A DNA stretch of 64,000 nucleotides from JAJPXC01 sp964510535 (lineage in GTDB: Bacteria; Bacteroidota; Bacteroidia; Bacteroidales; Muribaculaceae), in contig CAZECG010000004.1 in the NCBI GenBank assembly GCA_964510535.1, positions 46,634-110,633 on the forward strand. The letters run 5' to 3'. Shown here piece after piece: positions 6,954 to 16,809 of the stretch (its first letter is position 1; the number at the start of each line of letters is the position of its first letter). The translations under genes and the position numbers were made by a program. The notes beneath the pieces were generated by a model. The model saw only the letters and a list, made by a program, of their open reading frames with translations, ran no database searches and was not told where the DNA came from.

Positions 6954-9900
6954 ATGCAAAACTCATTAGTGACTGTAGCTGCTGTTGTAGCAGCTGCGTT
7001 AATGCCGCTTCCGTTGGGTGCAGAGACTATCAAAATCGGTTCAACTGATTATGAGGTGACCCGCAATGAAAAGCAACTGGCCAAAGGGGTCAAGTATATC
7101 GAGCTATTGTTCCCAGGACGTACCTATACGGGCTATACCGGCGGTGGGCGCGTCCATGTGATTGAGGCCGATTTGACGGAGCCTACAGTCAAGTTAGAAA
7201 TGATAAATAACGGCTCTATGTCGGGGACAAAGACGTTAGCTAACCATGCAGCGAGTGTGTCAAAAACCGGCTACAAAGTCGTCGGTGGTGCCAATGGTAA
7301 TTTTTGGATTACCTCTGAGCAACCATGGGCATCACAAACCAAAGGCTGGCCTCACGGCGTAGCCATTCGTAATGGTTCGATGTTTACAGACCCCAATGTC
7401 AAGACCGACCCGCACTGTGGTGGTCCGACGATTACCGGAATGTTGGCTGTTGATGAGAACGGAAAGGTCTACATTGACCGTACGGCTGCGCAGCTTGAAA
7501 ACAATGCTCCCGGTTCGGGAGTGGCTTTCCAGGCAGTGCATACCCCTACTGGACACGCTTTCGACCTTGATATGTGCAACCGCTATGTCAAAGCTGGGAC
7601 GGCTTCAATCTATAACCGCAATTACGGCACTACCCGAACTTTCAAACCGGTAAACTTGTCAAGTTCCAACACCTGGGAGATTGTCGATGGTGTCTGCACT
7701 GAGCTTATACTCGACCTTGCCGATGGCGAGGAGTGGAACGTTGGCGGTGTCACAAAATTTGTTATCGTTGAAAAGCGGCTGAACGCAGGCACAGGAACAC
7801 TTGGCAATCATGACTTGGCCATCGTCGGCCGCGACTCTTATGCGTCAGTCCTCGGTGCGGGTTACAGTGTGGGCGATGAGGTTACGCTGTCGACAAAAAT
7901 CAATTTCGAGTCGGAAGGTTCGCCCGCCAAGATTATGCAGGCCATTTCGGGCAATATCCTCGCGATGAAAGATGGAGTCAAAGCCTCTACGCTGACGACC
8001 GATTCATACAACAAGAACGCCAACGAGCGTACGCTTTATGCCACCAATGCCGAAGGAAACAAACTGTGGATTCTGGTGTGTGAGCACAATGTGGCTCAGA
8101 GCAAGAAATACTTCGGTTGGTCGACCAGCAACATGTGTGACATTGCGGTTAGTCTCGGAGCTACCGATGCAACGCAAGTCGACTGTGGCGGCTCGGCTCA
8201 GATGTATGCAGGCGGTTCGCAAGTATCGCAGTCTTACGACTCATCTGGAATACGCAGTGTATACAACGGAATGTTTGTCATCTCGACCGACACAAGCGAG
8301 CCTGAAACTTCCGGTACTTATGAAATGGCACTCGACTATGCCGACACCGAAATCGCCCAATTGTCGGGTAAGACGGTGAAACGTGTAATCGCCAATGGTA
8401 ATTATCTCTATATCCTTGCCCATGATGCTTCAAAAGCTGCTACATTGCTGGTCTATGACCACGCTAACAAGAGCGTGTTGCGCCAGCTTGGAACGTCAAA
8501 CTGCGTCGGTACCCATACCGCTCTGAGCGACATAGCCCTTACCGAAGACGGAGTGCTTGTCGGGTGCGCCCGCGACGTAGCTGAATTAGCTAAGGTTTCA
8601 ATGCTTATTTGCAAATGGGCGAACGACGGCAATGGGATTCCGACAGGCGATGCGATACAGTGGAACATAACAAGCCAAGGTGGAAACTGGACCACTAACG
8701 ACACCGGTGAAACAATGGCTTACTCTGGAACCACTACCAACGGTTATATTTACTATTCATCCAAGACCAATTCTGGTAATAATATAAGATGGGCCCGCGT
8801 GAGAGTGAACAGCAGCGGACAGCTTGACCAAGCGTATTATAATTTGCAGGTTAGTGGCCTTGATTACACTACAATCAGTTCGCCAAGACTTTTCGCATCG
8901 CCTTTTGACAAGGAGAAATTTATTGTCAATGGAACTGCCGCAAATGCGAGCGAAGTGAGCTTCATTAGCTCCACCCGCGGTCAAGCTTCGCTTTCAAGCA
9001 GCACCGATTTGATGCCTAAAGAGGCTGCACATACCGACATATTCAAGTTTAACAACCGTATCTATATGGTTGGTGCAAACTCAACCGGAGTCGTATTGGC
9101 TGACATCACTGACGGTCTCGCCAGTGCAACCCTTGTGAATGTCAGCACTACCGCATTGTCGGCGCTGTCGACAACCAATTTGGCAGCAACCGGCACTTCA
9201 ATCAGTTCGGGCGACAAATCTCTTATGGCTCTGTTTGTTGTGCGAGATGGAAAAGTCTCGAAATATATTACCAAAACTGACAGTGAAGGCGGCGGAGATA
9301 CACCCGAAACCCCGGTTTACAACGGTGAGCGTGCAAATTTCGCATACGCATTGAACGCCGAAGGCAGCAAGAGTGGAGGCTGGAATCTGTCTTATTCCCT
9401 CACAGGCAACGCCAAATCGGTGAATGTCAACCTCGTGAACAAAAGCGACAACAGTGTTATAACATTTGAGGGCGGAACTTCAAAGGGAGTAAACACAGTC
9501 AACGTCCGCCCCGCTGACCTTGATTATGGCGCGGTGTACGCTTGGGAAGTAGAGGTGAAGAGCAATGAGATACCCGCATCGGGGCAATTCTTCCATGCAG
9601 CCCCTCCCACACATGATGCTCGCGGAGGCGTCGGCATCGTCACCAACCCCGAGAGCGACGCTTATGGACGCGTTGTAACCGCGATGGGTTACGCTCAGGG
9701 CTTTGGACTTTACACTCCCGAACTTGAATCGCTCGGGACATATTGCGCTGGAACTTCTCCTTGGAAAGCGACAAATCGCTCTGACATTTACCGTATCGGC
9801 ATGCGTGAAGGAGCTGTGGCTTATGCTGCGGCGTTCTCTGACGCAGGTGCCGGATTTTGGTCGTTCGATCCCGCCAATCCGTCGGCTGGCACCGCTAACC

Positions 9901-10832
9901 TCAGCGCAGGTGCTAATGATGGAAGTGGCTGCTTCACCTACAATGGAAACATTACCGGCACAGGCTCGTCGGCCGTGGCTTTCACAGGTTACGGTGACGA
10001 CACCAAAGTGTGGTCGTTTGCTGAAGACTGGCCAAGTGGTAACTCTGCATGGAAAGGCATTTTGACTCGCTGGGACCTTGGGAAAGCACAGCAAATCACA
10101 ACCGATGTAGCAGCTCATTACGCACAATTCTCCGGAGTGAATCAAAGTGGTGATGCCAGTATCACTGCGTTGTTTGCCGGACAAAATATGGCAATAACGC
10201 CTTACGGCAATTGCCTATTCTTGTCACAGGCTCGCTCGTCGGCCGAACTGAACGCCAAAGGGTGCCCAAACTTTGTTTTGACCAACGTCAACGGCGACGT
10301 GTTGTATAACTCAGGAGATCAAGCAGAATTCGCGTCGTGCGGCGCAGGTCTCGCAATCACGGCCGATGGGTCGCTACTTGCTCTATCGGGCTATCGCACT
10401 GCGAACACCCGCCTCTATTCAGTGACTTGGGACAATAGCAACCCTGAAAAACCGATACCTTCATTCACGTATATCAGCGAAATAGAAGGAACCGGATTGA
10501 GCGGCTCGAACGCAGAACCGAGCCAGTTGGCCTTTGACCCAGCCGGCAACCTCTATGCTTGGAATCGCAGCCCGGTTGAGGCTGAGAGCGGACTCCGGGT
10601 CTTTGCTCTCGCTAATGCCGAGCCGTCGGCCACTACTCCCGCCAAAGCAGCAAATGTGATTTTGGGACCGGACAACAATACTGGAGTCGAAAACGTCAGT
10701 GTCGACGGTGCTGGTGATGCCCCGGTTGAATGGTACACGCTTCAGGGCGTTCGCGTTAGCGGCGAGAATCTCACTCCCGGTGTCTATGTGCGCCGTCAAG
10801 GCAATTTGACTAAAAAGGTTCTGATTAGATAA
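6954..10832 (+). CDS. Secreted phosphodiester glycosidase (NAGPA-like) with T9SS sorting domain
   Basis: A 1292-residue secreted protein. Signal peptide 1-23 is MQNSLVTVAAVVAAALMPLP then LGA. The NAGPA/DUF2233 core at about 45-445 shows GGANGNFW at 111-118 and VDCGGSAQMYAGG at 409-421. This fold removes GlcNAc or similar sugars from phosphodiesters. Residues about 455-1240 contain repeated beta-rich segments, probably propeller or Ig-like modules, with a linker TDSEGGGDTPETP near 780. The last 50 residues (VEWYTLQGVRVSGENL, then PGVYVRRQG and a basic end KKVLIR) form a type IX secretion sorting domain, so it is expected at the cell surface or outside. It is probably co-transcribed with the preceding MFS gene. 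Confidence 0.85.
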   Translation: MQNSLVTVAAVVAAALMPLPLGAETIKIGSTDYEVTRNEKQLAKGVKYIELLFPGRTYTGYTGGGRVHVIEADLTEPTVKLEMINNGSMSGTKTLANHAASVSKTGYKVVGGANGNFWITSEQPWASQTKGWPHGVAIRNGSMFTDPNVKTDPHCGGPTITGMLAVDENGKVYIDRTAAQLENNAPGSGVAFQAVHTPTGHAFDLDMCNRYVKAGTASIYNRNYGTTRTFKPVNLSSSNTWEIVDGVCTELILDLADGEEWNVGGVTKFVIVEKRLNAGTGTLGNHDLAIVGRDSYASVLGAGYSVGDEVTLSTKINFESEGSPAKIMQAISGNILAMKDGVKASTLTTDSYNKNANERTLYATNAEGNKLWILVCEHNVAQSKKYFGWSTSNMCDIAVSLGATDATQVDCGGSAQMYAGGSQVSQSYDSSGIRSVYNGMFVISTDTSEPETSGTYEMALDYADTEIAQLSGKTVKRVIANGNYLYILAHDASKAATLLVYDHANKSVLRQLGTSNCVGTHTALSDIALTEDGVLVGCARDVAELAKVSMLICKWANDGNGIPTGDAIQWNITSQGGNWTTNDTGETMAYSGTTTNGYIYYSSKTNSGNNIRWARVRVNSSGQLDQAYYNLQVSGLDYTTISSPRLFASPFDKEKFIVNGTAANASEVSFISSTRGQASLSSSTDLMPKEAAHTDIFKFNNRIYMVGANSTGVVLADITDGLASATLVNVSTTALSALSTTNLAATGTSISSGDKSLMALFVVRDGKVSKYITKTDSEGGGDTPETPVYNGERANFAYALNAEGSKSGGWNLSYSLTGNAKSVNVNLVNKSDNSVITFEGGTSKGVNTVNVRPADLDYGAVYAWEVEVKSNEIPASGQFFHAAPPTHDARGGVGIVTNPESDAYGRVVTAMGYAQGFGLYTPELESLGTYCAGTSPWKATNRSDIYRIGMREGAVAYAAAFSDAGAGFWSFDPANPSAGTANLSAGANDGSGCFTYNGNITGTGSSAVAFTGYGDDTKVWSFAEDWPSGNSAWKGILTRWDLGKAQQITTDVAAHYAQFSGVNQSGDASITALFAGQNMAITPYGNCLFLSQARSSAELNAKGCPNFVLTNVNGDVLYNSGDQAEFASCGAGLAITADGSLLALSGYRTANTRLYSVTWDNSNPEKPIPSFTYISEIEGTGLSGSNAEPSQLAFDPAGNLYAWNRSPVEAESGLRVFALANAEPSATTPAKAANVILGPDNNTGVENVSVDGAGDAPVEWYTLQGVRVSGENLTPGVYVRRQGNLTKKVLIR

Positions 10833-10938
10833 ACCTGGATGGATTGACAAGTGATGTATTTCTTATGACATTGAGACTGCACCGTAACTGAAGTGTCTCA
10901 AAAAAAAAGTTGTAAGGGTCATTAAACATCATATTTGC

Positions 10939-10969
10939 GAAAGAGCTCGGTGGTATGCCGAGCTCTTTC
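10939..10969. terminator. Hairpin terminator after the glycosidase gene
   Basis: A perfect 12-bp inverted repeat (GAAAGAGCTCGG and its complement) closes a 7-nt loop about 107 bp after the glycosidase stop and 142 bp before the trxB stop. It sits between convergent genes, so it may act in both directions. The T-run after it is weak. Confidence 0.6.
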
Positions 10970-11110
10970 CATTTAAGTAGCCAGTTGATTCTTCTTGTTT
11001 GGCATTGTGATTTTTACGGAGCCGCAGTTTGATTGACTTAGCACCCTCAAAAGATGGTTTCATCCGTCCGCCAAACTATCTCCTTAATTTATTTCAGTAG
11101 ACTGACGTAA

Positions 11111-12052
11111 TTACCGATGCTCCATTATGTATCGCTCGGCATCGATTGCCGCACGGCATCCCATGCCGGCTGCCGATACAGCTTGCCTATAGCGCGGGTC
11201 GGCCACGTCACCGGCTGCGAACACTCCAGGGACGTTTGTCGCTGTCGTGTTCCCGGGCAATACTATGAACCCGGCCTCGTCGGTGGCAATGAATGGTTTG
11301 AAAACCTCGGTATTAGGGTGGTGTCCAATCGCAAGAAAAAATCCGTCGATAGGAAGGTCGTAGCGCAATTCGCTTGGTGTGCCGATATGCTCAACCAAAT
11401 GCGCTCCTTCAACCACTTCCTCGCCATACAGCCCTTCTGTGTTGGTGTTGAACAAAATGGTGATGTTCTCCTTATCACGCACACGTCGCTGCATTACCTT
11501 TGATGCCCGTAAATAATCTTTTCTGACAATTAGATACACCTTTTCTGCCAGCGTGCTGAGGTAGAGGGCTTCTTCGCAGGCTGTGTCTCCGCCGCCTACC
11601 ACTGCGACGACTTTTTTGCGATAGAAAAATCCGTCGCATGTCGCGCAAGCAGATACTCCCATACCTGCATATTTCGTTTCATCAGCCAGTCCGAGATATT
11701 TGGCGCTTGCTCCTGTGGCTATTATGACCGTGTCGGCGTGAATAATATCATGATTATTGATAACCACTTCGTGCGGACGCTTGTTGAAGTCAACTGATGT
11801 GACCATTCCCGTGCGAATATCCGCACCAAATCGCTCGGCCTGTTTTCGGAGGTCATCCATGAGCTGAGGTCCTGTCACTCCTTCAGGGTAGCCTGGAAAA
11901 TTCTCAACATCGGTTGTCGTTGTCAATTGACCTCCGGGTTGCATTCCCTCATAGAGAATTGGATTGAGGTTGGCGCGAGATGCGTATATTGCAGCCGTAT
12001 AGCCGGCGGGGCCTGAGCCTATAATAATACATTTTGTGCTAATTGGTTCCAT
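11111..12052 (-). CDS. trxB: Thioredoxin-disulfide reductase
   Basis: A 313-residue low-molecular-weight flavoprotein that uses NADPH to reduce thioredoxin. Visible are the FAD site GSGPAG at 12-17, the redox pair CATC at 136-139, the NADP site GGGDTACEE at 153-161 and the C-terminal FAD motif GVFAAGDV. Length is as expected. It is the last gene of a minus-strand run; the LolA-like gene lies 60 bp upstream, so it may be read from its own or a shared promoter. Confidence 0.97.
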   Translation of the reverse strand: MEPISTKCIIIGSGPAGYTAAIYASRANLNPILYEGMQPGGQLTTTTDVENFPGYPEGVTGPQLMDDLRKQAERFGADIRTGMVTSVDFNKRPHEVVINNHDIIHADTVIIATGASAKYLGLADETKYAGMGVSACATCDGFFYRKKVVAVVGGGDTACEEALYLSTLAEKVYLIVRKDYLRASKVMQRRVRDKENITILFNTNTEGLYGEEVVEGAHLVEHIGTPSELRYDLPIDGFFLAIGHHPNTEVFKPFIATDEAGFIVLPGNTTATNVPGVFAAGDVADPRYRQAVSAAGMGCRAAIDAERYIMEHR

Positions 12053-12112
12053 TATGGCGTTTGGTTTAGAGGGTTATTGTCAAACTAAGTTATAAGATGA
12101 GTTATTGATGAT

Positions 12113-12736
12113 TTAACGCAAATCAATACATTCGACTGAACGGTATTTGCTCATGTCGGGTCGGAAGTAGCTTTGCGCTAATTTCCCGCCTTTTGTGATT
12201 GTCTTCACTTTTATAGAAGCGGTATGGCCGTTAGACAATGTTATCGCAGCCTGAATAGGAATATATTTGCTATCGACTGTGATGACAGCTTTTTTTATAT
12301 CGGCTGATTTAGAAACAGGTGTCAACTCTATTACATATCTATTGGCCGGAGCTTTGAGATGCTTCGAAGTATAACTTTTTTGCAGGCTTGACATGATTAC
12401 AAATGGATTTATTGTGGCGAGTTCGTCGGGGGTAGGGGCGCTCACTGTCATTTCATTGACTTTCGGATTGTAAACCCATTGCGTCGTTCCGTCATACCAT
12501 GTAGTGGTGCCGCCGTCAAGCGTAGTCACAAATTTGTCCCCGGAAAGCCTGAGCGTTCCTGTCGATATGTCAGCTCCTTCGCTCAACGTGAATTTCACGG
12601 TTAACGAAGGGGTGTCTTTCATCAGTTCCGATGATTTTTTCATGACGGTCGCAGCTGATGGCTTACCGGCATTTAGCGTAATTGCTGAGAAAAATACACC
12701 AACAACCGCCGCTATTATGGAGATAAATCTTGTCAT
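12113..12736 (-). CDS. LolA-like periplasmic lipoprotein carrier
   Basis: A 207-residue exported protein with signal peptide MTRFISIIAAVVGVFFSAITLNA cut at about 23. The mature part has the LolA-type half-barrel pattern: SLTVKFTLSEGADISTGTLRLSGDKF, then a WYDGTTQWVYNP stretch and alternating strands. The Bacteroidetes LolA-like family is characteristically placed next to ftsK, as here, 37 bp downstream of it. It should ferry lipoproteins across the periplasm, although this branch is far from proteobacterial LolA and its clients are unproven. Confidence 0.82.
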   Translation of the reverse strand: MTRFISIIAAVVGVFFSAITLNAGKPSAATVMKKSSELMKDTPSLTVKFTLSEGADISTGTLRLSGDKFVTTLDGGTTTWYDGTTQWVYNPKVNEMTVSAPTPDELATINPFVIMSSLQKSYTSKHLKAPANRYVIELTPVSKSADIKKAVITVDSKYIPIQAAITLSNGHTASIKVKTITKGGKLAQSYFRPDMSKYRSVECIDLR

Positions 12737-12773
12737 TCTATTTATCTAACATCGTTATATCCCGAAAGTTTGA

Positions 12774-15344
12774 TTAGCCAAGTAATGTTTCAAGCATCCG
12801 CTCAAGTTGTAGGGAGTCAACAAGAATCTGTCGAGGTTTACCCCCTTGCGCCGGGCCTACGATTCCGGCTTCTTCAAGTTGGTCCATGATTTTACCTGCA
12901 CGGTTGTATCCTATCGCATAACGGCGTTGAAGTGACGATGTCGATGCTGTACCCGATTGGACTACTATACGGGCGGCTTCCTCAAAGAGCGTATCGCGGT
13001 CGGCGACATTGCTGAGTGAGCCACCATCACCGCTTTCAGGCAGATAATCAGGCAAGTAGTATGCGTGTTCGAATCCGATTTGCTCGTCGATTGATGAGCA
13101 GATGTTTTCGACTTCCTTGGTGTCGATGAACGCGCATTGCACACGATTCATCTCGCCGTTGATGCTGAATAACATATCGCCGCGGCCAATGAGTTGATTG
13201 GCTCCGGTGCGGTCAAGGATTGTCTTGCTATCGACCATCTGAGATACACGGAACGCTATGCGACCGGGGAAGTTGGCCTTTATGATGCCTGTGATGACAT
13301 TGGTTGATGGACGTTGGGTAGCGATTATCATATGCATACCCACGGCGCGGGCTTTTTGCGCTATGCGTGCGATGGGGGTTTCAACCTCTTTCCCGGCAGT
13401 CATTATGAGGTCGGCGAACTCATCAACGATTACAACAATATAGGGCAAGTAACGATGGCCCTTCTCCGGGTTGAGAGACCTTGCGGTAAACTTGGCATTA
13501 TATTCTGCAATCGATCTGACATTGGCGTTTCTTAACAAATTGTAGCGGTTATCCATCTCGACGCAGAGAGAGTTGAGTGTGGCGACAACTTTGCTCGGGT
13601 CTGTTATTATGGCGTCATCCTCATCGGGAAGTTTGGCGAGATAATGGCGTTCGAGTTTTGAGTAGAGGCTAAATTCCACCATCTTTGGGTCGATGAGCAC
13701 AAATTTTAATTCAGAAGGGTGCTTTTTATAGAGCAATGAAGCTATGATAGCGTTAAGACCCACTGACTTGCCTTGACCTGTGGCACCGGCCACGAGCACA
13801 TGAGGCATCTTTGTGAGGTCTGCTATAAACACATCATTTGAAATGGTAGCACCCATGGCCATAGGCAACGCATACTTGCATTCTTGGAATTTCTTTGATG
13901 ATATAATCGTGCGCATCGACACCGTCTGTGGGGCTTTGTTCGGGACCTCGATGCCGATTGTGCCTTTGCCCGGAATTGGGGCTATGATGCGTATGCCAAG
14001 GGCGGCGAGGCTTAGAGCGATATCATCCTCAAGTCGTTTGATTTTTGCGATTCTGACTCCTTCGGCGGGGATTATCTCATAGAGTGTGACTGTCGGGCCT
14101 ACGGTAGCCTCTATATGCTGGATTGGAATTTGATAGTCATTAAGGGTCTTAGTGATGCGTTCCTTGTTTTCCTCCTGCTCGGCAAGGTCTTCATTATTGG
14201 CTTTCAGCGGCCTGTCGATAAGGAGATCGATAGAAGGAAACCTGTAGCGCGAAAGTTCGGCTCGGTGGTTATATAGTGATTTGTCCTCAATTACTTCCGC
14301 AGGGGCAATCACCGGGGCTTTCACCTCAAATGACACATCATTGCCCTGTGGGTGTGTTTCTGACTCGGTTGATTGAGAAGTGACATCATCCGATGTCGTG
14401 ATTTCTGCGTCATCACTTTGGAATGTAACTGCGTTCGGGTCGTCAGTCGTTTCGTCATCTGAGTCGGGCAGTGGGGCAAAATCAACTAATCCCGGTATTT
14501 CTGGCGACTTCGGCGCAGGCTGTGATTCTTCATCTTCAGAACCTAATGGGTCGTTTTTCATCGCATCGCGCACTCGTTGCTCTTCGGCGGCTTTGTCTTC
14601 CTCTTCAAGTAGTCGCCGTTCGCGTCGGGCTTCTACCCGACGACGGTAAGCATTATAGGCCCTGGCTATGTCATTCAAATATATGTAGCAGACTATACCG
14701 ATAAGTAGAATGGATACGATTAATGCGCCAAGAAAACCTATGTTATTGATAAGAAATGTGTTTACATATAATCCATGATAGCCGCCCCATGGGAATGTTT
14801 GGCTCATTCCACGCGTGAAAAAACCAATAACTACTGATAAAGAGATAGCAAGGACAAGGGTCTTGAACGTCAACGACCAAAAATTGCAGCGTTTGACTTT
14901 AATGAGTGACAAGCCTATGAGTATTACATAGATTATCACAACAAATGCGCCTAATCCGAGCCAGTCGTTGAACAAGGTGTTGGCCAAAAATGCGCCCACC
15001 GGGCCTCCGATATTTTTCACTTCGGCGGGTGCGGTTGCCATCTGTCCGATCGTACGGTTCAAGACAAGACTCTGGTCTTCGCCTGCATGTGACATATATG
15101 AAATGGCTGCTATGAGCGAATATACAGCAATAAGAATCAGCGATATGCCGATGATTCCATGCAGGCGGCGGTCACAAAAAAAACGCATGATAGCTCCGGG
15201 CTGACGCTCCATTTTTTTGTTCTTGGACGACTGGTTGCGTCGGCGTTGCGTCTTATTAGGCTCGAAGTCGCTTTCTTGTCCTTTTGATGTGTTGTGTCGT
15301 TGATTCTGTCTATCGGGATTGACCGATATATCGTATGGAGGCAT
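12774..15344 (-). CDS. ftsK: DNA translocase FtsK/SpoIIIE
   Basis: An 856-residue chromosome translocase. A basic N-terminus is followed by about four membrane segments (60-85, 128-150, 160-178, 200-225) and an acidic linker at 230-355. The motor has Walker A AGATGQGKS at 519-527 and Walker B IVVIVDEFADL at 636-646. The C-terminal winged-helix gamma domain (about 790-856, SLQRRYAIGYNRAGKIMDQLEEAG) reads DNA polarity sites. It moves DNA through the closing septum and activates XerCD. rpe lies 13 bp upstream. The start could be slightly downstream, since the first 50 residues are poorly conserved. Confidence 0.96.
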   Translation of the reverse strand: MPPYDISVNPDRQNQRHNTSKGQESDFEPNKTQRRRNQSSKNKKMERQPGAIMRFFCDRRLHGIIGISLILIAVYSLIAAISYMSHAGEDQSLVLNRTIGQMATAPAEVKNIGGPVGAFLANTLFNDWLGLGAFVVIIYVILIGLSLIKVKRCNFWSLTFKTLVLAISLSVVIGFFTRGMSQTFPWGGYHGLYVNTFLINNIGFLGALIVSILLIGIVCYIYLNDIARAYNAYRRRVEARRERRLLEEEDKAAEEQRVRDAMKNDPLGSEDEESQPAPKSPEIPGLVDFAPLPDSDDETTDDPNAVTFQSDDAEITTSDDVTSQSTESETHPQGNDVSFEVKAPVIAPAEVIEDKSLYNHRAELSRYRFPSIDLLIDRPLKANNEDLAEQEENKERITKTLNDYQIPIQHIEATVGPTVTLYEIIPAEGVRIAKIKRLEDDIALSLAALGIRIIAPIPGKGTIGIEVPNKAPQTVSMRTIISSKKFQECKYALPMAMGATISNDVFIADLTKMPHVLVAGATGQGKSVGLNAIIASLLYKKHPSELKFVLIDPKMVEFSLYSKLERHYLAKLPDEDDAIITDPSKVVATLNSLCVEMDNRYNLLRNANVRSIAEYNAKFTARSLNPEKGHRYLPYIVVIVDEFADLIMTAGKEVETPIARIAQKARAVGMHMIIATQRPSTNVITGIIKANFPGRIAFRVSQMVDSKTILDRTGANQLIGRGDMLFSINGEMNRVQCAFIDTKEVENICSSIDEQIGFEHAYYLPDYLPESGDGGSLSNVADRDTLFEEAARIVVQSGTASTSSLQRRYAIGYNRAGKIMDQLEEAGIVGPAQGGKPRQILVDSLQLERMLETLLG

Positions 15345-15357
15345 CTTGTAGGAAATA

Positions 15358-16002
15358 TTATAAGTCTTTGAGAGATGAAATTACTTTTTCAGGCGAGGGG
15401 GATGAGAACACATAACTGCCCGCCACTAAAATGTCGGCACCGGCATTGGCAAGTAATCGCCCGGTTTCAAGGTTTACCCCGCCGTCAACTTCAATAAGAG
15501 CCCTTGAGCCACTTATTGAAATCAATTCACGCAATTGCTTCACTTTTTCTATTGTGCGTGAAATAAATTTTTGGCCGCCAAATCCAGGGTTCACCGACAT
15601 AAGAAGTACCATGTCAAGTTCTTGGATTACATTTTCGAGCGTGATTACCGGAGTGGACGGGTTGAGCGTGACGGCGGCTTTCATTCCGGCAGCCTTGATG
15701 CCTTGAATCGTGCGGTCGAGATGTACGCACGCTTCCTGATGCACATTCATGATGGCTGCGCCGCAGTCTCGTGTCTGAGATATATAATTCTGCGGGTTGA
15801 CAATCATCAGGTGTACATCAAGCGGCTTTTGGGCGTGTTTCGCGACCGCTTTAATGACCGGGAACCCAAATGATATGTTGGGGACGAATACCCCGTCCAT
15901 TACGTCGAGGTGAATCAAATCAGCCTCGGAGCGATTCAGCATTTTTATATCCCGTTCAAGGTTGGCGAAGTCAGCTGATAATAGTGATGGCGATACCTGC
16001 AT
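15358..16002 (-). CDS. rpe: Ribulose-phosphate 3-epimerase
   Basis: A 214-residue TIM-barrel enzyme that interconverts ribulose 5-phosphate and xylulose 5-phosphate in the pentose phosphate pathway. Motifs: SPSLLSADFANLE at the start, the metal/catalytic HLDVMDGVFVPNISFG at about 32, MSVNPGFGGQ, and LIEVDGGVN with the second catalytic Asp. A longer reading frame runs 20 codons further into dedA, but the ATG at 16002 matches the family start (MQVSPSLLSADF) and falls 10 nt after the dedA stop. It sits between dedA and ftsK. Confidence 0.97.
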   Translation of the reverse strand: MQVSPSLLSADFANLERDIKMLNRSEADLIHLDVMDGVFVPNISFGFPVIKAVAKHAQKPLDVHLMIVNPQNYISQTRDCGAAIMNVHQEACVHLDRTIQGIKAAGMKAAVTLNPSTPVITLENVIQELDMVLLMSVNPGFGGQKFISRTIEKVKQLRELISISGSRALIEVDGGVNLETGRLLANAGADILVAGSYVFSSPSPEKVISSLKDL

Positions 16003-16012
16003 CTTTGAGTTG

Positions 16013-16702
16013 TTAAGATTCCTTGATTTGTTGGTTTGCTCCCTTTTTTGGCTTAAACGCATTGTAAATTATAAACACTACGCATAGTATGCCAATACCC
16101 AATCCTGCATAAGTTAGATAGTCATTATATTTTTCGACTTGGTTGAACAGGTCGGTCAATGGGACGCTTTTCGCAAGCCACCAACCAAGAAATGCGAGAA
16201 TTGCATTCCATAACAAAGCTCCAAGACTGGTAAATATCACAAATATGCCGATATTCATTCTGGAAAGCCCGGCCGGAATTGAAATCAATTGTCTCACGGC
16301 CGGGATAAGACGTCCTAAAAATGTTGATATGGCTCCATGTCGCTCAAAATATCTTTCGGCGTTTTCGACTTTAGCCTGATCTATCAAGCATGCGTGACCG
16401 AAACGGCTGTTGGCGAATTTGTAGACTATCGGTCGACCTATCCAAAGAGCAAGATAATAATTTATTATAGCACCAACTAAGGCTCCGGCGGTTGCCATTA
16501 GAACCACGACATAGATATTCATAGGATTGCTGTCTTGGCAAGCGAGATATGCGGCGGGGGGGACAACGACCTCCGATGGGAATGGGATGAATGAGCTTTC
16601 AATAACCATGAAAACAAAAACAAAAATGTAGTTGGCGTTATCGACAAACCACTGAAAAAATGTTGATGCGTCGAAAATGGCCAAAGGAATCATGTCAAGC
16701 AT
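16013..16702 (-). CDS. DedA family membrane protein
   Basis: A 229-residue VTT-domain membrane protein. It has a hydrophobic segment with the IESSFIPFPSEVVVPPAAYLA signature at about 35-55, a membrane helix at 63-88, the amphipathic re-entrant FLGRLIPAVRQLISIPAG typical of DedA at about 126-143, and two C-terminal helices. DedA proteins are polyprenyl-phosphate or phospholipid flippases/transporters. It is first in the run dedA-rpe-ftsK. Two ATGs (codons 1 and 4) are equally possible starts. Confidence 0.92.
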   Translation of the reverse strand: MLDMIPLAIFDASTFFQWFVDNANYIFVFVFMVIESSFIPFPSEVVVPPAAYLACQDSNPMNIYVVVLMATAGALVGAIINYYLALWIGRPIVYKFANSRFGHACLIDQAKVENAERYFERHGAISTFLGRLIPAVRQLISIPAGLSRMNIGIFVIFTSLGALLWNAILAFLGWWLAKSVPLTDLFNQVEKYNDYLTYAGLGIGILCVVFIIYNAFKPKKGANQQIKES

Positions 16703-16748
16703 AATTGTATTAAGGAATATTTAGGGAGGTTCGATAAATCCAACTTAT

Positions 16749-16790
16749 CATTGGCGAGTAGCAAGAACCTCATTATGTCTATCGCCAATG
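16749..16790 (-). promoter_or_regulatory. Hairpin in the dedA 5' leader
   Basis: CATTGGCGA and its exact complement (9 bp) enclose 24 nt. On the minus strand an adjacent TAG/CTA pairing can extend the stem past a bulge. It lies between the -7 box (16809-16802) and the dedA start, so it would be transcribed. Function unknown. Confidence 0.4.
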
Positions 16791-16801
16791 TGATTTTTTT
16801 G

Positions 16802-16809
16802 CAAATTTA
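16802..16809 (-). promoter_or_regulatory. -7 box (TAAATTTG) of the dedA-rpe-ftsK run
   Basis: On the minus strand TAAATTTG matches the Bacteroidetes -7 element and would give a leader of about 95 nt. No -33 motif is seen at 19-21 nt. Confidence 0.4.

Noticed and set aside
9480..10184. 234-codon antisense frame inside the glycosidase gene
   Set aside because: Long only because the opposite strand is GC-biased coding sequence; no domain, Cys/Ser/Arg-rich composition typical of shadows.
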